A stretch of 64,000 nt of DNA. Source: Parus major. Lineage: Eukaryota; Chordata; Aves; Passeriformes; Paridae. This document shows, piece after piece, positions 12,698 through 25,591 of the stretch. The position numbers and the translations under genes are program-made. How positions within the stretch are numbered: the stretch's first letter is position 1; each line of letters begins with the position of its first letter. The notes beneath the pieces are model-generated. The model was not told the origin of the DNA. It was given only the letters and a program-made list of their open reading frames with translations, and made no database searches. The stretch is from the NCBI RefSeq assembly GCF_001522545.3, contig NC_031769.1:25876100-25940099 (forward strand), written 5' to 3'.

Positions 12698-15600
12698 TAA
12701 ATGAGGAAGAGAAAAAGCCAACATCATTGAATGACAGAGTGCTTCCCCTTTTACATTATTTTTTCAGTGCCATTATTAAGTGCATCACATGGCTAGGATG
12801 GTTAGCTGCTTTCTCTTCTACTCACAGTTCAGGACTGTCAGGTCTTCCTGTGCTGTGAGTTGCTTCCTGTAATAGCTTCTCCTTCTGCCTGCTTCTTGCT
12901 CTGCTCCAGGGCCATAACTAACTTCTCTTCATGGATCCTTATTCTTCAAGCTACTCCTTGTTACACCTCATTTCATTAGATGCTCCTGCTAGTCACTGCT
13001 GTCAGATACCCTTTCCACTGCCTGAGCCACAGCCTCTCTCAGGAGGCACTCTGGCCAGCCACTGCATTAACTGGAATTTTCCCTTATTGTGGCTCCAAGG
13101 CCTGGCTATCACTGCCGACCAACAAAGTGTGCCAGTGCACCACATGCTTACACTGACAATTTTCTGGTTTCACTTTACAGCTAGCAGGAGAATTTTAAAA
13201 CCTATTTTGTACTCTTAGTTTTCCTTTCCGGGCTGGACAGTTTTCATGTCAATACACAGATGTTATGTGGTATATCTTTAAGCATAGTTATCTGCTCTAG
13301 ACTTCTATGTACTAATAAAATCAGAAACCTTTCTTCATTTGATGATATGTCCTATCTTTGTTTAAATCAGAAATTTCTCACTGACACAGCAAAACATCTA
13401 TGAATATATGTAAAATAATCAAAATAGTCATCTAGTCTTGCACACCCATCCTTTTTATTTCTCTCCCCTTCTCTATCTTATGTCAACAAATTATTTCTCT
13501 ATCTTTTTCCCTCACTCCCCCTGAAATCTTTTTATCTGTGAGGACAGACACCTTTTGCTTTAGACTTCAGCCTGCAATGTAGTACAATGTACTTTTCTAC
13601 TGTGTCTACACCAGAAGATTGGGTCTTGGTATGCTGCTGAATAAAACCAAACTGCATCTTCTAGGTCTTGTGATTTCATTAGTCCTTCTTTCAAAGTCAC
13701 AGTGTCTTGTTTTTGTCTGGAGATATAAAGAAGAAGAACTGGTCACCTCTGGTTAGTTAGTGAAGACTTCGTCCACAGAATACTGTGGGAACACAAGTTT
13801 GAAAAGAGGCTGAAAGCACTTATGAAGGAAAAATCTATTTGTTAAATGCCAGATGTGGTCTTTGGTTCAGGAAGACCCTAATTCACAAAACTTTGGAAAC
13901 TAGAAGATCTTAGAACCAAGACACCTCTATTGTGTTTACATAATCTTGCCTCACTTTCTATTGCTGGAAACAAGGTAAGAATGGACCTTGACTTGATCCC
14001 AAAATTCAGCTCTTTATTTCTCATGTTTTGTTATGTATAATGAATAAAAACTGTGCATGCATAGGCTTATATAAATTTTAATTAATTTATAGTTTTCATT
14101 AGGGTTACATTTTCTACTTGGAATGCCAAACCTCATGAGCTGTTTCCTGCTATTGAGCTGATAGCTATGAGCTGACTGTATAAGAAACAGGTGCAATGCA
14201 CAGGAGGGACCAAGGTTTGATATGCTGTGATTACTTACAGTTCAGAATTCTATTTATGATGTCTTTATCTTCAATGAATTTGCCTGGTTGAAGCTGCCTG
14301 TCCTAGACACACACACCACACCTGTGAGCTCAGAGCACTGTTTTTTTGAAGCTCTTGTGTCTGCACTGCATGAAGGATGCTCGCAGGTGCCCTGTTTGTA
14401 CCATATCTATTGTATCATGAAAGAAAAACTTCAGGCAAATCAGCATTACACTCAAATCTGCACTGTATCACTTCAAGTATAGGGACTCTGTAAACACAGA
14501 AGTGCCTCTGCAGCATAGAGTTACCTCTGTACCCATATTCTATGCCACTTGTGACAGGTTCATGGCATGGACAAAGGAAAGCCAAACAGAAGAGGAAATT
14601 CCAACCAGTATTAATCACCATGAATCAAATGGTATTATAAGAAATAGGGAAGCAGTGTGTGAAGTGATGCTTTCATCGCTTTGACAACAAAGTGTCTTCC
14701 AAGCTCCACTCAGGGGTAGTGGTTATTCACAGCAGCAAATAGGGTAAAACAGCAGCTGGGAAGAGAATCTGGGAAGACTCTCAATGTGTGAAGCAGCATA
14801 AAAAAAGGAAAGGTAGATTTATGTAAGAAGAGATTTATGTGTCTAATGAAGAAAAAGTAAATAAGTAAACAATGGATGTCAACTACATGGAAGAGCTGGT
14901 AGGTTTGATAGGATGAACTACATGGGTAGGACCGATATAGGCAGTTTACAGAATGAATTGCAATGAGAAGTGATGTGAGACTATGTACACCTGTAAATTA
15001 AATGTGTCTGGGACTGAGCTTTTGCAATGAGACCAACAAACCATGTCCATACTAGTAAATGTTCTTACATTCTGCAAGAGGGTAGTCTCATTAACCAAAT
15101 TAACCAGTGGATTTAATGTTATGTTCACGTATCATCTTAACATGAGAGCAGTGCCATGAAATTTGCTAATTCAGTCCTATTTGTCCTGGATGGAATCTGG
15201 GAAAGCATAATTGTAAAAATATATGCATAAGCAAAAGAGAGCTTCAGTGCTCAAGAATGTCCCCCTGCCTAAGTCTGTACCCCAGTAGCCTTTAATTTAT
15301 TATCAAAGAGAAAGCTGGAGGCTAGGAAGATGGACTAGTGGTAATGGTTGTGATGTGACCAGCAAAGAGACTTCAGTTTTAGTGAAAGAAATTACTAAAA
15401 GTGTAAATGAAAAACATAAATACCTGAGGAAAAAGAAATAGGAAAGCTAAATGTTAGCACAAGATAAAATATGTATGATTCTCAAAGATTTTATTTCTAT
15501 TTTTTATAACTCTGACAATGAAAAAGTAAAAAGGATGGATCTTAAACACTTGAGACTTAGGTACATAGACATCTAGAAGAATATGGAAGAAGAGGATGAT

Positions 15601-16812
15601 AGAAAGATGGATGAAACAGTTTAAATTGAAAGCTATTCAGGACACAGATATGTGATGCGAGTTAATTATATATTAAAGAAAGTCAGAAAAATCAGGGATG
15701 TGGAACTCTGATTTTTCCAAAACATGGTGAGATTATCTGTCAGATTAGAGCTGGAATAAAAGAGCTACTTGCTTGCCATGTGTAAGGCCATGAATTATAC
15801 AGGAGACAACAGATGTGAGAAGTAAAAAAGGAAGAGACTTGAGATGACTGGATCTTGCTTGAAATGTAGCCTTTGTACAGAAGGCTTCAGGATCACTGCA
15901 TTTTTCAGTTCTCAGCCTCTCACACTTGAAAGGGTTTTCCTGCAAATTGGCAACTATGTATACTTGAAATTAAGGGTTACATGTACAGCTGGGTATGCAG
16001 TCAAATTCTGAACTGTGCTTTCTCTTTTAATATGGATGGAGGTGAAATTATCACTTGACAGTTCATATATTTGCCCTGTTCTTCCTATAACTCCTCACTG
16101 GTTCTTCCACAGTTGAGAAAACAAAATGGGGAAAAATATCCTTGCCATATTTAGATACACTGTTGGCCACACACAGACAAATGCAAAGAGAGTAACCAGT
16201 GAATGCCCACTCAAAAGCTGGTATGGCTGTAATTCATGTCTGCAGCAGGGTCCAATCAAACTCTTCAATCTTCATTTGAAATATTAATTAAAATAATTGT
16301 GGAAATCAGTAAACTGAAGGACTGTGCTTTTAGAATACTGTTGGAGAACAAATGTAATGACTGCCTACCAAATTACTCCTTTTATTACAATTAGAAACTT
16401 TTTTCTATATTTTGTTAAACTGATGAATTCGTAATATTTACATTTATCAAATCAAAATCAGGAAGCTCTATTGCTCCAAGTGTTGTGGTGATTTGGGGAG
16501 ACTGACTGTGAATATTGGCTCGGAACTCTTCTCAGCCAGGCTGTAGCTTTCATCCAAGACATTTAGAAAGTACAAATCTGCACAGTCATTCATTTCAATA
16601 GCGTTCTTTTACAGTTTTATTGTACTGCTGCTATGCCTATAACAATAAATATTTCTAAATGACTTGACAATTTGCAGCTTTTTAAAGGGGTTAGTCAAAA
16701 GTAGCTGAATTCCAAGTTCAATTAACATGCTATGAACCTGGCAAAGAGCACACAAAGGAATAAGGTAAGAATTTTAAAATTATTTGTTTTACAGTTATCC
16801 CCTCTGGATAGT
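12698..16812. other. single-copy DNA with one GC-richer patch, no gene seen
   Basis: The patch at about 12790-13200 is GC-richer and has a 95-codon open frame starting at 12931, rich in Ser, Pro, Leu and His and with no recognisable domain. Its position directly after a truncated LTR suggests repeat-derived material, but I cannot classify it. The region 13200-16800 is AT-rich with short chance frames. An AATAAA on the minus strand at 16616-16621 could serve the exon candidate above it. Confidence 0.55.
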
Positions 16813-16965
16813 CTAAATTAAGCACAGGAGTACTCCAGGATTTTCTGTAACCACTTGATTCACCTGCTGCTTCACCAAAGTTGGAGCTTTCTCAGCCATC
16901 CTGTAGAGGCAGCTCATCACTGTGTGGGCAGCCTTGGGATCCACATGCCTAGACACAATGTGATT
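16813..16965 (-). CDS. candidate exon, product not recognised
   Basis: On the minus strand a textbook acceptor (a long pyrimidine tract, then TTCTTTTTGCTACAG) ends at 16966. It is followed by 50 open codons to TAG (16815-16813). The peptide contains HVDPKAAHTVMSC, LYRMAEKAPTLVKQQ and VNQVVTENPGVLLCLI. It looks helical and protein-like, and codons are richer in CTG, AAG and GTG than chance frames nearby. Either it is a terminal exon, with AATAAA about 190 bp downstream at 16621-16616, or an internal exon using the CAG/GTGAAT donor at 16864/16863 (34 codons). I found no convincing partner exon at higher coordinates, so it may be a relic or an exon of a gene with very large introns. The HEAT/ARM-like flavour is only an impression. 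Confidence 0.35.
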   Translation of the reverse strand, partial: NHIVSRHVDPKAAHTVMSCLYRMAEKAPTLVKQQVNQVVTENPGVLLCLI

Positions 16966-18560
16966 CTGTAGCAAAAAGAACAAAAAAAAAGTAGAGTAGA
17001 TGGTTAGAAACTAAATAGTGGAATAAAATGTGACCTTTCTCATTTGATGGCCAAAGAGCAATTTGCAGATTAGAGGAAAAAGAGCTTTCAAACTTTCCCG
17101 GGATTGTTTTATATATTTCACAAATATAGAGTTTATACAGAGAAATAAACAGTATCCTGGTGAAATAATACAATAAACAATACCATCCAGTGAGGCCCCA
17201 GAGACTGGAAAAGGAATCCTAGGAGGATATATAGACTCATATTAAAAAAGGGTATATCCCTGAGTTTTTGGATTGCTTATAAAGCCAGTCTTTAAGACCC
17301 TTTTTTCTCAGGGTCCCTGACTCGATAATTGTAGTGATAGATTGCTGCCAATATAGAATTACTATAACCCATTTCCATTCAAACATTAGCATTTTAAATG
17401 CTAACAGAAAAGATGCATGAAATAAAATAATTACTTTCTATGTTTCTTCCTAAAGCTCATGCTTTTGAGTCTATAAAAATAATCACTAATACTTTAAAAT
17501 TATTTTATAGAGTTGATTCCTGACAGTTTCTCACTTTCAGAGCATATGGAAACAGGACATTCAAGATGTTTGAAAGAGCAACTGAAAGGTGAAGTCAGTG
17601 ATAAAAAGCTGTGAAAAGCATCTGAATCAAACCATTGTTGTTTAAAGAAACTTCCAGACTGCAGGTTGATATCACTACCTGGAAATCATTTTTACAAGTC
17701 GTTGCTGGCATCAACAAGAGCTATGTGAAATATGACCACTGATTAGTCAAAAAAATGAACAACAGTTTTAAAGTATGTGACCAATTTCAAGATCTATACC
17801 ACGTCACACATATTTACTGCCATAAACTGATGATTGATAGGACAAATTATATTCTTCTTGCAATTTCAAATGCCATTTAGCACTTTGTTCACATTAATCT
17901 TCATTAGGATGTGGTATTGCATCAGATCTTTAAGCTACTGCCAAAATCTTGCTGTATTTTCCTATACAAAATCACCTTGCTACCTTGAAGGCTAAAAATG
18001 AAAAAAGAAAATATACAGAACCTTCAGGGCAAATACAAGTATCTGCCTTGACAGAAGAATTATTGGGATTTTTCAGTGTTTTGTTGGAGGGTCTCTGATT
18101 TTCTCTTATTAATTCTCATAATCTCTTGAATACAGTCATGAGATTTACTTTTCTTTTAAATCTATGTACCCCAATTTCCTCTGAATTTCAATGGAAAGAT
18201 ATGAACCTCCACTCAAATACCTCAAAATTCCACAAAAGAATGTGTGAGATGGAAACAACATACAGGAAGTTGTTTCATTGTTTATTTACAGCAGATATAG
18301 CAGAACAAGTATCAGTGTCCGCCCTACCAGTTTTTTTGATCTCTCCTAAGAGTTACATGGATTAAAAGTCTGCAATAATTTTGCTTGCAGATCCTTCCTT
18401 ATTTTTTACATACAAATAATAAAAGCAAAGATGAGGGAAATATACAAATAAAACCCCCAAATCATAAAAAGCCGGGAACCAATCTGAAAATTAAATTGCT
18501 AATTTCATTACTTTGGAAATACATGATGGAAAACTGGATAAGGGTAAAAATTAAGAAAAG
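16966..18560. other. AT-rich DNA, no gene seen
   Basis: If the exon candidate just below is real, this is its upstream intron. A minus-strand donor-like TTCCAGGTAGTG at about 17685 follows a short open stretch with a poor acceptor; I do not call it an exon. A 79-codon frame at 18126-18365 is unrecognised. Confidence 0.6.
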
Positions 18561-18591
18561 TTAGGACTAGGCTTAGAGTTAGGGTCAAGGG
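18561..18591 (+). repeat. degenerate telomere-like hexamers
   Basis: Read in strict 6-bp register the sequence is TTAGGA, CTAGGC, TTAGAG, TTAGGG, TCAAGG, G. These are five consecutive hexamers, each one to three changes from TTAGGG, with one perfect. This fits a short decayed interstitial telomeric repeat, but the block is small enough that chance is not excluded. Confidence 0.45.
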
Positions 18592-18710
18592 AGCCACAAA
18601 GCTTACAGTTCCAGGGGATCATGGTGCTGCAACAACACTGCTTCCCCTCCAACATCTGTCCCTTCTGGGCTCTCCCTGATGCTGGGCCAGTCAGCCTCAC
18701 CCCTGCCTTC
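18592..18710. other. GC-richer segment between telomere-like block and (ATT)n
   Basis: About 120 bp, clearly GC-richer than its surroundings, lie directly before an (ATT)n tail. That arrangement would fit a retroposed fragment with a decayed tail, but the segment matches no family I recognise. Confidence 0.3.
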
Positions 18711-18750
18711 ATCATTATTATTATTTTTATTATTTTTATTTTTATTTTTA

Positions 18751-18809
<59 letters not shown>

Positions 18810-18810
18810 T
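18711..18810. repeat. (ATT)n/(ATTTT)n microsatellite
   Basis: The tract begins with mixed TTATTATTTTT units and ends in a pure (ATT)n run of about 50 bp (18758-18810). The poly-Ile frames it creates on both strands are repeat artefacts. Confidence 0.95.
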
Positions 18811-20730
18811 TGAGGCTACTAAGAAAATAGCTGAGTAGGTACACGTTATATCTATATCAAGAGGAGTATGCGATTCTTTTTCACATTGCTAATTTTATGA
18901 TTGGTCTAAGCAAAAATCATTGTATCTTTCATACAGAGGAAATCCTCTCTTTTTTTCCCAGTAATTGTTATTGTTCAGTGTGGGCTGGCACATACAACTA
19001 AGCCTTGTCCTAATTTCATGTTTTCTATTTCTTTTCTGTGTTTTTATAGATGCCTTTTTGAATTTTTTGCAGTATCTACGAGCCTTAACGGAATTAATTT
19101 TTAGTATTACTGTAGTTCTTGTTCAGTCAAGGAATGTTTGTATTTTACCTAGGCTTTGCTTCTTTCTATTTACTATGGTTTGGAGATCAGGCTCCTGGCT
19201 ACCAGTCAAGCAACACACTCATATCACATTTAAGCAGCCTTGTGCTGTTCATTCTTTTTCATAACACCAACAAATTTAACTCCTTCATCTGGTTTTACTC
19301 AGCATGAATGTACACACCAATCCATTTTGTTCATCCCTGAGTTAGGTTTTCATTATGATAGCCAATGGCTTTTGCTTACTGCAGGTGAGTACATAATAAT
19401 AGCATTTATATTGGTACTACTCTTACCCCAAATCTTTACATATCCTCAACTCTGTATTCAGCAATACACTTACAAAGACATATAAAACATATTGTATTTT
19501 CGTGGAGAAAAACACAATGCAGTGGTAATATCTATTAAGTCACTAGGAAATAAATCAAGGAATAAACTGAAGAAAATATTTTCACCAAGGATGCAGTAAA
19601 TTTCATCTGTAAAATCAATAATTGTTACTGCATTCCAAGTTTGGCTTTTCTTTGTCTCTATTTCTGCACTTCTGTTTCTTTGTACTACTTGCTCCTCCCT
19701 CATATTCCTGTTCTCTCTAGACCAATTGTTGCATTCTTAGCTCTAGAATTTATGGTAAAAACGATTTTAAAGACAGTGAAACACAATCATAATTTTAATC
19801 ATTCTGGTGCTTAACAAAGAAAAGCTCATGCACAATCATGCCTTTTTTTACATCAAATCCTAAATGACAATCATAGTTTGATGTGCCTGTGAAATCACTG
19901 GTTTACGTACAAGTGCTGAACTCTGTCCCTGGAGGAAGAAAGCTTAAAATAGTGGAAAAAGTAAGGTTAGGAAAATGTACTTGAACAGCACCAAACATAT
20001 AGAAAATGTCTCTGAATCCCAGGTTACTTTAGAAATCAAATGCTGCTATTTGCCAAATGATTACTGCTGTCCAGATAATAAAATTTCAGTTTGTTCTCCA
20101 GACTCCCTTTTGACTAGGGAATACTCTGACTTCGGTGAGATACCTGTCATTTGAGAAGGCTCTCGGCTTTTAGATACTGTTCATATTTTCAGATTCATGC
20201 AAGGGCTAGAGGTTATCTTGCAGTATTTGGTATTTTCCAGAGGAGTATTTTTGCATATGTTTACATTTTTTTTATCATTCCTTCTAAACTGTTTTGTAGG
20301 TATAAAACTGGCAATAGATGTGAAGAAGCTAAAGCAGAAAGGCTAAGATAAAAAGAAAACCACTTGAAATACATTTAAAAAAACCCTTAATGTCCTAATG
20401 TAGCAAGATGTATTTATTTTTACACCACACATTATACAGCCCATAATGATGTTTTACAACCTAAAGATCAGATATTTAATCTTCGATTCCATCTCTTTCT
20501 GTATAGTTTAAGAAGAAATAAGTTAAGTTTGGTAATTTTAAATGTAACTTTTAGAAATGTGTATCTTTAAAGTCAAGTTGAGGATGAACAAAATTAATCT
20601 CATAATAGAGAGAGAGTAAGAGTAAAGAGTCATGTGAATATTCAGACTGTGGCATTACTCACTGTTTCCTTCTGAGTTAAATAAAAATTCTTTACAATAT
20701 GGCTGGTAATCACCAAACACAAGAAGTATA
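18811..20730. other. single-copy AT-rich DNA, no gene seen
   Basis: Several overlapping open frames of 60-100 codons at 18965-19703 are hydrophobic or low in information and match nothing I know. No RNA gene or repeat family is visible. Confidence 0.65.
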
Positions 20731-21479
20731 ACAAGGACAAGTGCTGGGTTCTGAACCAGGGACAGGGAAACTCTGATTGTGTCTATAGAGTGAGGAATGA
20801 GAGGCTGGAGAGCAGTGCCACAGAAAGGGACCTGGGGGTCCTGGTCAATGTCAGGATGAACATGAACCAGCAGTGCCCTGGCAGCCAGGAGGGCCAACCC
20901 TGTCCTGGGGGGCATCAGCACAGCATCACCAGCCAGGCCAGGAGGGGATTGTCCTGCTCTGCTCTGAGCTGGGGCAGCCTCACCTCGAGTGCTGGGGGCA
21001 GTTTTGGGTGCCACAATATAAAAAAGAGATAAACTATTAGATAGTGTCCAAAGGAGACTATCAAGGATCTGGAGGGGAAGCCATATGAGGAGCAGCTGAG
21101 GTCACTTGGTCTGTCAGCCTGGAGCTGACTGAGGGGAAACCCCATTGCAGTTCCAACTTCCTGGTGAGGGAAAGCAGAGGGACAGACAATGAATTGTTCT
21201 CTCATGACCAGTGACAGGATCCAAGGAAATGGCATAAAGGTGAGTTGGGACTCCACCTAAAGGTTGGATATCAAGAAAAGGTTCTTCACCCAGAGGGTGG
21301 TTGGGCTCTGGGAAAGGCTCCCCAGGGAAGTGGTCACAGAATAAAGACTGAGAGAATTCAAGAAGTATTTGGACAATGCTCTCAGACACATGATGTGACT
21401 CTGCAGGTGTCCTGCACAGGTTGGACTTAATGATCATATTGGATCCCTTCCAACTTAGCGTATTCTATGATTCTATGAA
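20731..21479 (+). mobile_element. CR1 LINE fragment, 5'-truncated
   Basis: The element starts in the late RT region (the CR1 word AAGGACAAGTGCTGGGTTCTG) and encodes ERLESSATERDLGVLVNVRM and a following NQQCPGSQEG stretch, matching the usual ERDLGVLV and NMSQQC region. It continues through the 3' UTR (TTGGACTTAATGATC, GGATCCCTTCCAAC) to the diagnostic tail ATTCTATGATTCTATGAA at about 21462-21479. The middle (about 21015-21170) is compressed against the normal CR1 order, with AT-rich sequence replacing part of the ORF. It has frameshifts and is non-functional. The intact 3' tail supports a normal 3'-end insertion. Confidence 0.95.
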
Positions 21480-22299
21480 TACTGTTGTAAAGAATTTTAA
21501 AGCTGGGGTAAAAAATAGAAAGTAAATTATACTATCTTTTAAAAAATAACAGTAACTGTCAGTTCATGGTCAAAGGCAGAGTTATCCTTTTGGCTGTGGT
21601 TCTACTTGTGCACTGACTGATCTATGGAATCCCTAGGTATTAATTTTCCTTCTTTATTATTTTTTCCCTATATCTTTCTGTTTTATTTTATTAAACTTAG
21701 TACCTTCTACATCAGCATACACACAAGGCTTGGGTTATGTCATCACTGTCAGTAAATGACTCCACGGATTTTGGCATACACATTGGCATCCACTTCCCCC
21801 TGTTTTGACTCCCTTATTACTAAAAGACTATTGGTAGATGGATGTCAAGTACGGACAAGGATGTGGTAGCCAGTTTTACTGGCAGTCATGCCTGAAAAAG
21901 AAATGGAGTAAGCCTAATTTAGGTAACACAGCCAGAAATCTGTCTGAAAATTATTTTCATTGTTGAAACAACCTAAAAAACTAGGTTAGATTAATAATTA
22001 ATGTTTCTTAATATTTATTTTTAGCGAAAAGCTAATCCCACCCTTCGTATCACACACAAAACCCCCAGTGACTTTCTAAAATTACTTCAACTACATTCAC
22101 AAATAAAGAATTTTCCTGTTTCATAAGCAGATTTTCAAATAATATAGGAAGTGGGAAATATACATAGTAGAAACAGTAGGTTACTTCCAGCTGCTTTTCT
22201 AGCTGTGTTAACACTGTTTTCCTTGTTTGTGACACACTATTATGAAGCATTATAGTGTTTGGCAGGATCTTGATCCATATAAGATACAGCAGATATTCT
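21480..22299. other. single-copy AT-rich DNA, no gene seen
   Basis: Nothing beyond short chance frames and T-rich stretches near 21655-21690. Confidence 0.7.
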
Positions 22300-22470
22300 T
22301 ATCCAGTTAAGTAACTGTCCAGTTACATATATCCAGTCATAATATATATTATATCATAATATATATTATATTTTAACTGGATATAACAGATAATGTAATA
22401 ATATATAGAATATTATAACTGGATATATATCCATATATCCATATATATCCATAGTTATATCCAGTTATAT
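22300..22470. repeat. AT-rich cluster of TATATCCAGT inverted repeats
   Basis: TATATCCAGT (22328-22337) pairs with ACTGGATATA (22376-22385), with two copies of ATAATATATATTAT in the loop. TATAACTGGATATA (22413-22426) pairs perfectly with TATATCCAGTTATA (22456-22469), with repeated ATATCC words in the loop. Further TCCAGTTA words occur at about 22301 and 22318. The arms could form two side-by-side hairpins. Confidence 0.75.
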
Positions 22471-25400
22471 TACCACTGGAACGAAAGAAGGTTAAAAGAG
22501 ATGTGGTGTCCTTTGGTTTCCTTAACAAACCCAACAATTATATTTATATTTCAGATCTTGCCATAACACCCTCTCTAGACAAATATTTCAAAGCCATCAC
22601 ATTTACATCTGAATGTAAATCTAATTAATAACCAAACAGTCAAATTAATAATAGCCACATTACAAATTTACTCAGTTGTTTATTTGTAGAAGCCACTGTA
22701 AAGTGGTAGGAAAAATATACATGGACAAAGACAGATTGTGAACTTTTGGAAAGAGCTTCAATTTCTGCATTCTTAGTTTTCACAAGTGTTGAAAATTTAA
22801 AAATTTATGAACTAAAATATGAATTTTGGCTTGGGAAAAATCCTAATTTTCCATGTATTATTCCCAGCAAAACTTTTACAGTTATGAGGGATGTGACATA
22901 ACTATGATGAAAAACAAAGTGTCCAAATTTCTTTTCCTGTGGTCACAAGAGTTGTATTCTTAGCTGCGTATCAATCCACTAATTGAAAGAAGAAGGATTT
23001 TTCTCCTCCCCGTTTTTTTTCCAGCAGCTTTTCAGAGAAATTGGAAAAGTGGTTTTAATTCCCACTGCCTGAGGAAACCACTGAACAAAGAGAAGTACTT
23101 CAGCTGCAATGCTATATTGTGGAAATGCAATAAGTATCACTGGTGATTGTATTTCTGAGTTGCATTTATTACTAGGTTCAGATACCACCTGTATGCTTTG
23201 CTATGTGCCTTCTGGAACATAGTCAGAAATCAGGCAATGCTTTCCATATCTGTTGATTTTTTTCATCCTTATATTTCTAACACTTCCCATCACATGTTTT
23301 ACCAGAACCATGTGTGGTGTTATTCCTCATATTAAAATATTAATTATTTTTGTACCTAACTTTCAAGAGTATGAAGGTTGAATTCCTGCAAGCACTGTAC
23401 AACAGCAGTAAAAGGACCATAAAAATGTTCTTTCTCTAAACAATTTTCTAATTCTAGGAATACAGCAAATATAAATAATTTGGTACTTTATGATATTTCA
23501 CAGCAGGAGAACATTGCTGCTGTCAAATAACTAGAGAAAACTAGAATATGAAACATGAACCCTAACAATAATGGACATACTTGCTAGTATTGCAAGTTGT
23601 ATGCCAGAAGGTTTCCAGAGGCTTCTATATTCACTATAAATCTTATTGGTGACAGATTTTCTGTTCTGCTGGCATTTCCTTCATCTGTGTGTTTCTATGA
23701 ATATTAACTGAACCATTCAAATGGGGATATAAGTCACTATCAAGTCGCATGATCAAGGACATTGCAAATTTTAATACTAAATTTACTTGAAGATGTAGAG
23801 GTTGACACTGAGGCTGAAACACTCCTCCATAAGACAGACTCTCTCATTAACTTTAGTGGCTATTAGTTTCTGCACCAAGCTTTCAAAAATTTCATTTGCT
23901 AAAAGCTGCAGGAGTATTATACAGGAAAAGTTAGCTATCTAATGTGACACCCTTTTGGCTTGTATAAAATTTAGGACAATAAAATTCCATGCCCTGTCTA
24001 GACTTTCTATATGACAGCATAGAATATAAAACAGTAAATTTGCAATGACTGCAAATTATATACAAGTATGGATTTTAGAAATACAGACAATTAAAAATAA
24101 TATATCAGACACTAGACCCAGAGCTCATTCAAATTTTGTCTTAATGTAGATCCAAATATTACATCTTGTGTACATTTAAAGTCAGAAGTTGTAGGAAATT
24201 CTCAGTGTTCTTTATTCATTGCTTACTGATGTAAACTCTCACTCATTCCCACCTACAACCTGCCACTTAGTAGTTTTTGATGCTTCTGACACATGAAGGA
24301 AATTCTAAATCAGAACTTTCAACTAATCGTAATTCCAATTTTAAAAAGCCATGAAAAGCTTTGTGAGCACTAAATGGTAACAGTTCAGAGAAGATGCAGT
24401 GTTGTTTCCTTCCCTTAAGTATTCCACTTCAGAATGTCTCCCCCAGAAAAGAAAAAACAAGGTATTTTTACTTCAACCTAATCTTTCTTCTAATAGTCTT
24501 CCTGGAAAAGAAACTATAGAGACACCAGGACTTAATTTCTTCAGACTCAGTATGAAAAATATTCTCATAAACCAAGGGAAGACACAACTTCCAGCCAGAA
24601 GTATCTGTTGCCAACATGCTACCCAAGAAGAAATATATTTACTATTTTGAAGGTCTACAGAGTAAGCTGAAAAACAAAAACAAATGGAAACATTATTGAA
24701 CAATATTAGCAACAAATCAACAAGGTTAACAAAATCAACAAAATGGACAACTAAGAGGCCTGGCATTTCCTCCCTAGATTCATATGGATTTAATTTTTTT
24801 TTTTAAATAAGATGTTTCTTGAGACTCTTACCAATTCTGATTTACTTTGCACTTAGCTGTTGTTGCAGTCATAAAAGTTGGTATAATAAAATATTTCTTA
24901 CAGATGCATTGAGCAAACAGGATCTGCCAGGAAACAAACACCACTATCCTAAATGAAAATGCAAAAAAATTGTTTTAAATCTGGAGAATTTTATGTAAAA
25001 TAGATATTCCAGCCTAATTTATTTGGGTCACAAAGAAAATAAAATTTTTTCTAACACTGCAGCTAACAGATGACAAGATTAATATCCATTCTAGAGAGGT
25101 ATGCATCAAAAAAAAATGTGTCCATGTATTTGTACTATTAGAATCTTATCTTAACCTTCTTCCAAACTCTTATGACTTTGAATTAAAAAAAAAAAAAAGA
25201 AAATTAATCTCTTGGCTTGATGGCACTGAAAGGCAAATTTTGACTTTGCCTGTTCATCTTGCAACTGAGTAACATAAAATGTCATAACAAATTTCTTGTA
25301 CAAATATTCTGAAATGAAAAGCCACACTGTTACATCAAAGAAAAGCAGTTAAAACGTTTTGACTTTATTGAAATTATTTCATCTTTCTTTAAGGAATTGT

Positions 25401-25586
25401 AATTGAAACCTAGGTGCTTTAATTTTAATGAGGTGATATTCTTCAATGAAAACAATATTATCTCAGAACATTTTATAAGATTTCTATTTTTCTTTTCACA
25501 TCTGATGCAAATGTGCATTTGCAATTAACAACTTACAAAGGGAGACAGAAAAGTGTTTCATATTGGCATAAAGCTTTGCTTCCATG
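22471..25586. other. single-copy AT-rich DNA, no gene seen
   Basis: A14 run at 25185-25198. Frames at 24399-24650 (plus) and 24473-24766 (minus) overlap, and neither resembles a known protein, although the minus one follows an acceptor-like TTTGTTTTTCAG at about 24671. Confidence 0.65.
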
Positions 25587-25591
25587 GAAGG
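25587..25591. repeat. target-site duplication GAAGG, left copy
   Basis: GAAGG lies immediately outside the TGTCATG terminus of the split LTR. The same five bases lie directly outside its other end at 28153-28157. A 5-bp duplication is the usual size for ERVL-class integration. Confidence 0.8.

Noticed and set aside
12698..13218. 95-codon frame after the truncated LTR as an ERV coding remnant
   Set aside because: No retroviral motif is visible; the sequence is Ser/Pro/Leu-rich and unclassified.
18551..18844. Poly-Ile frames on both strands
   Set aside because: Artefact of the (ATT)n tract.
24399..24766. Overlapping frames on both strands, one behind an acceptor-like site
   Set aside because: Neither frame shows a known motif, and they exclude each other; composition suggests chance.
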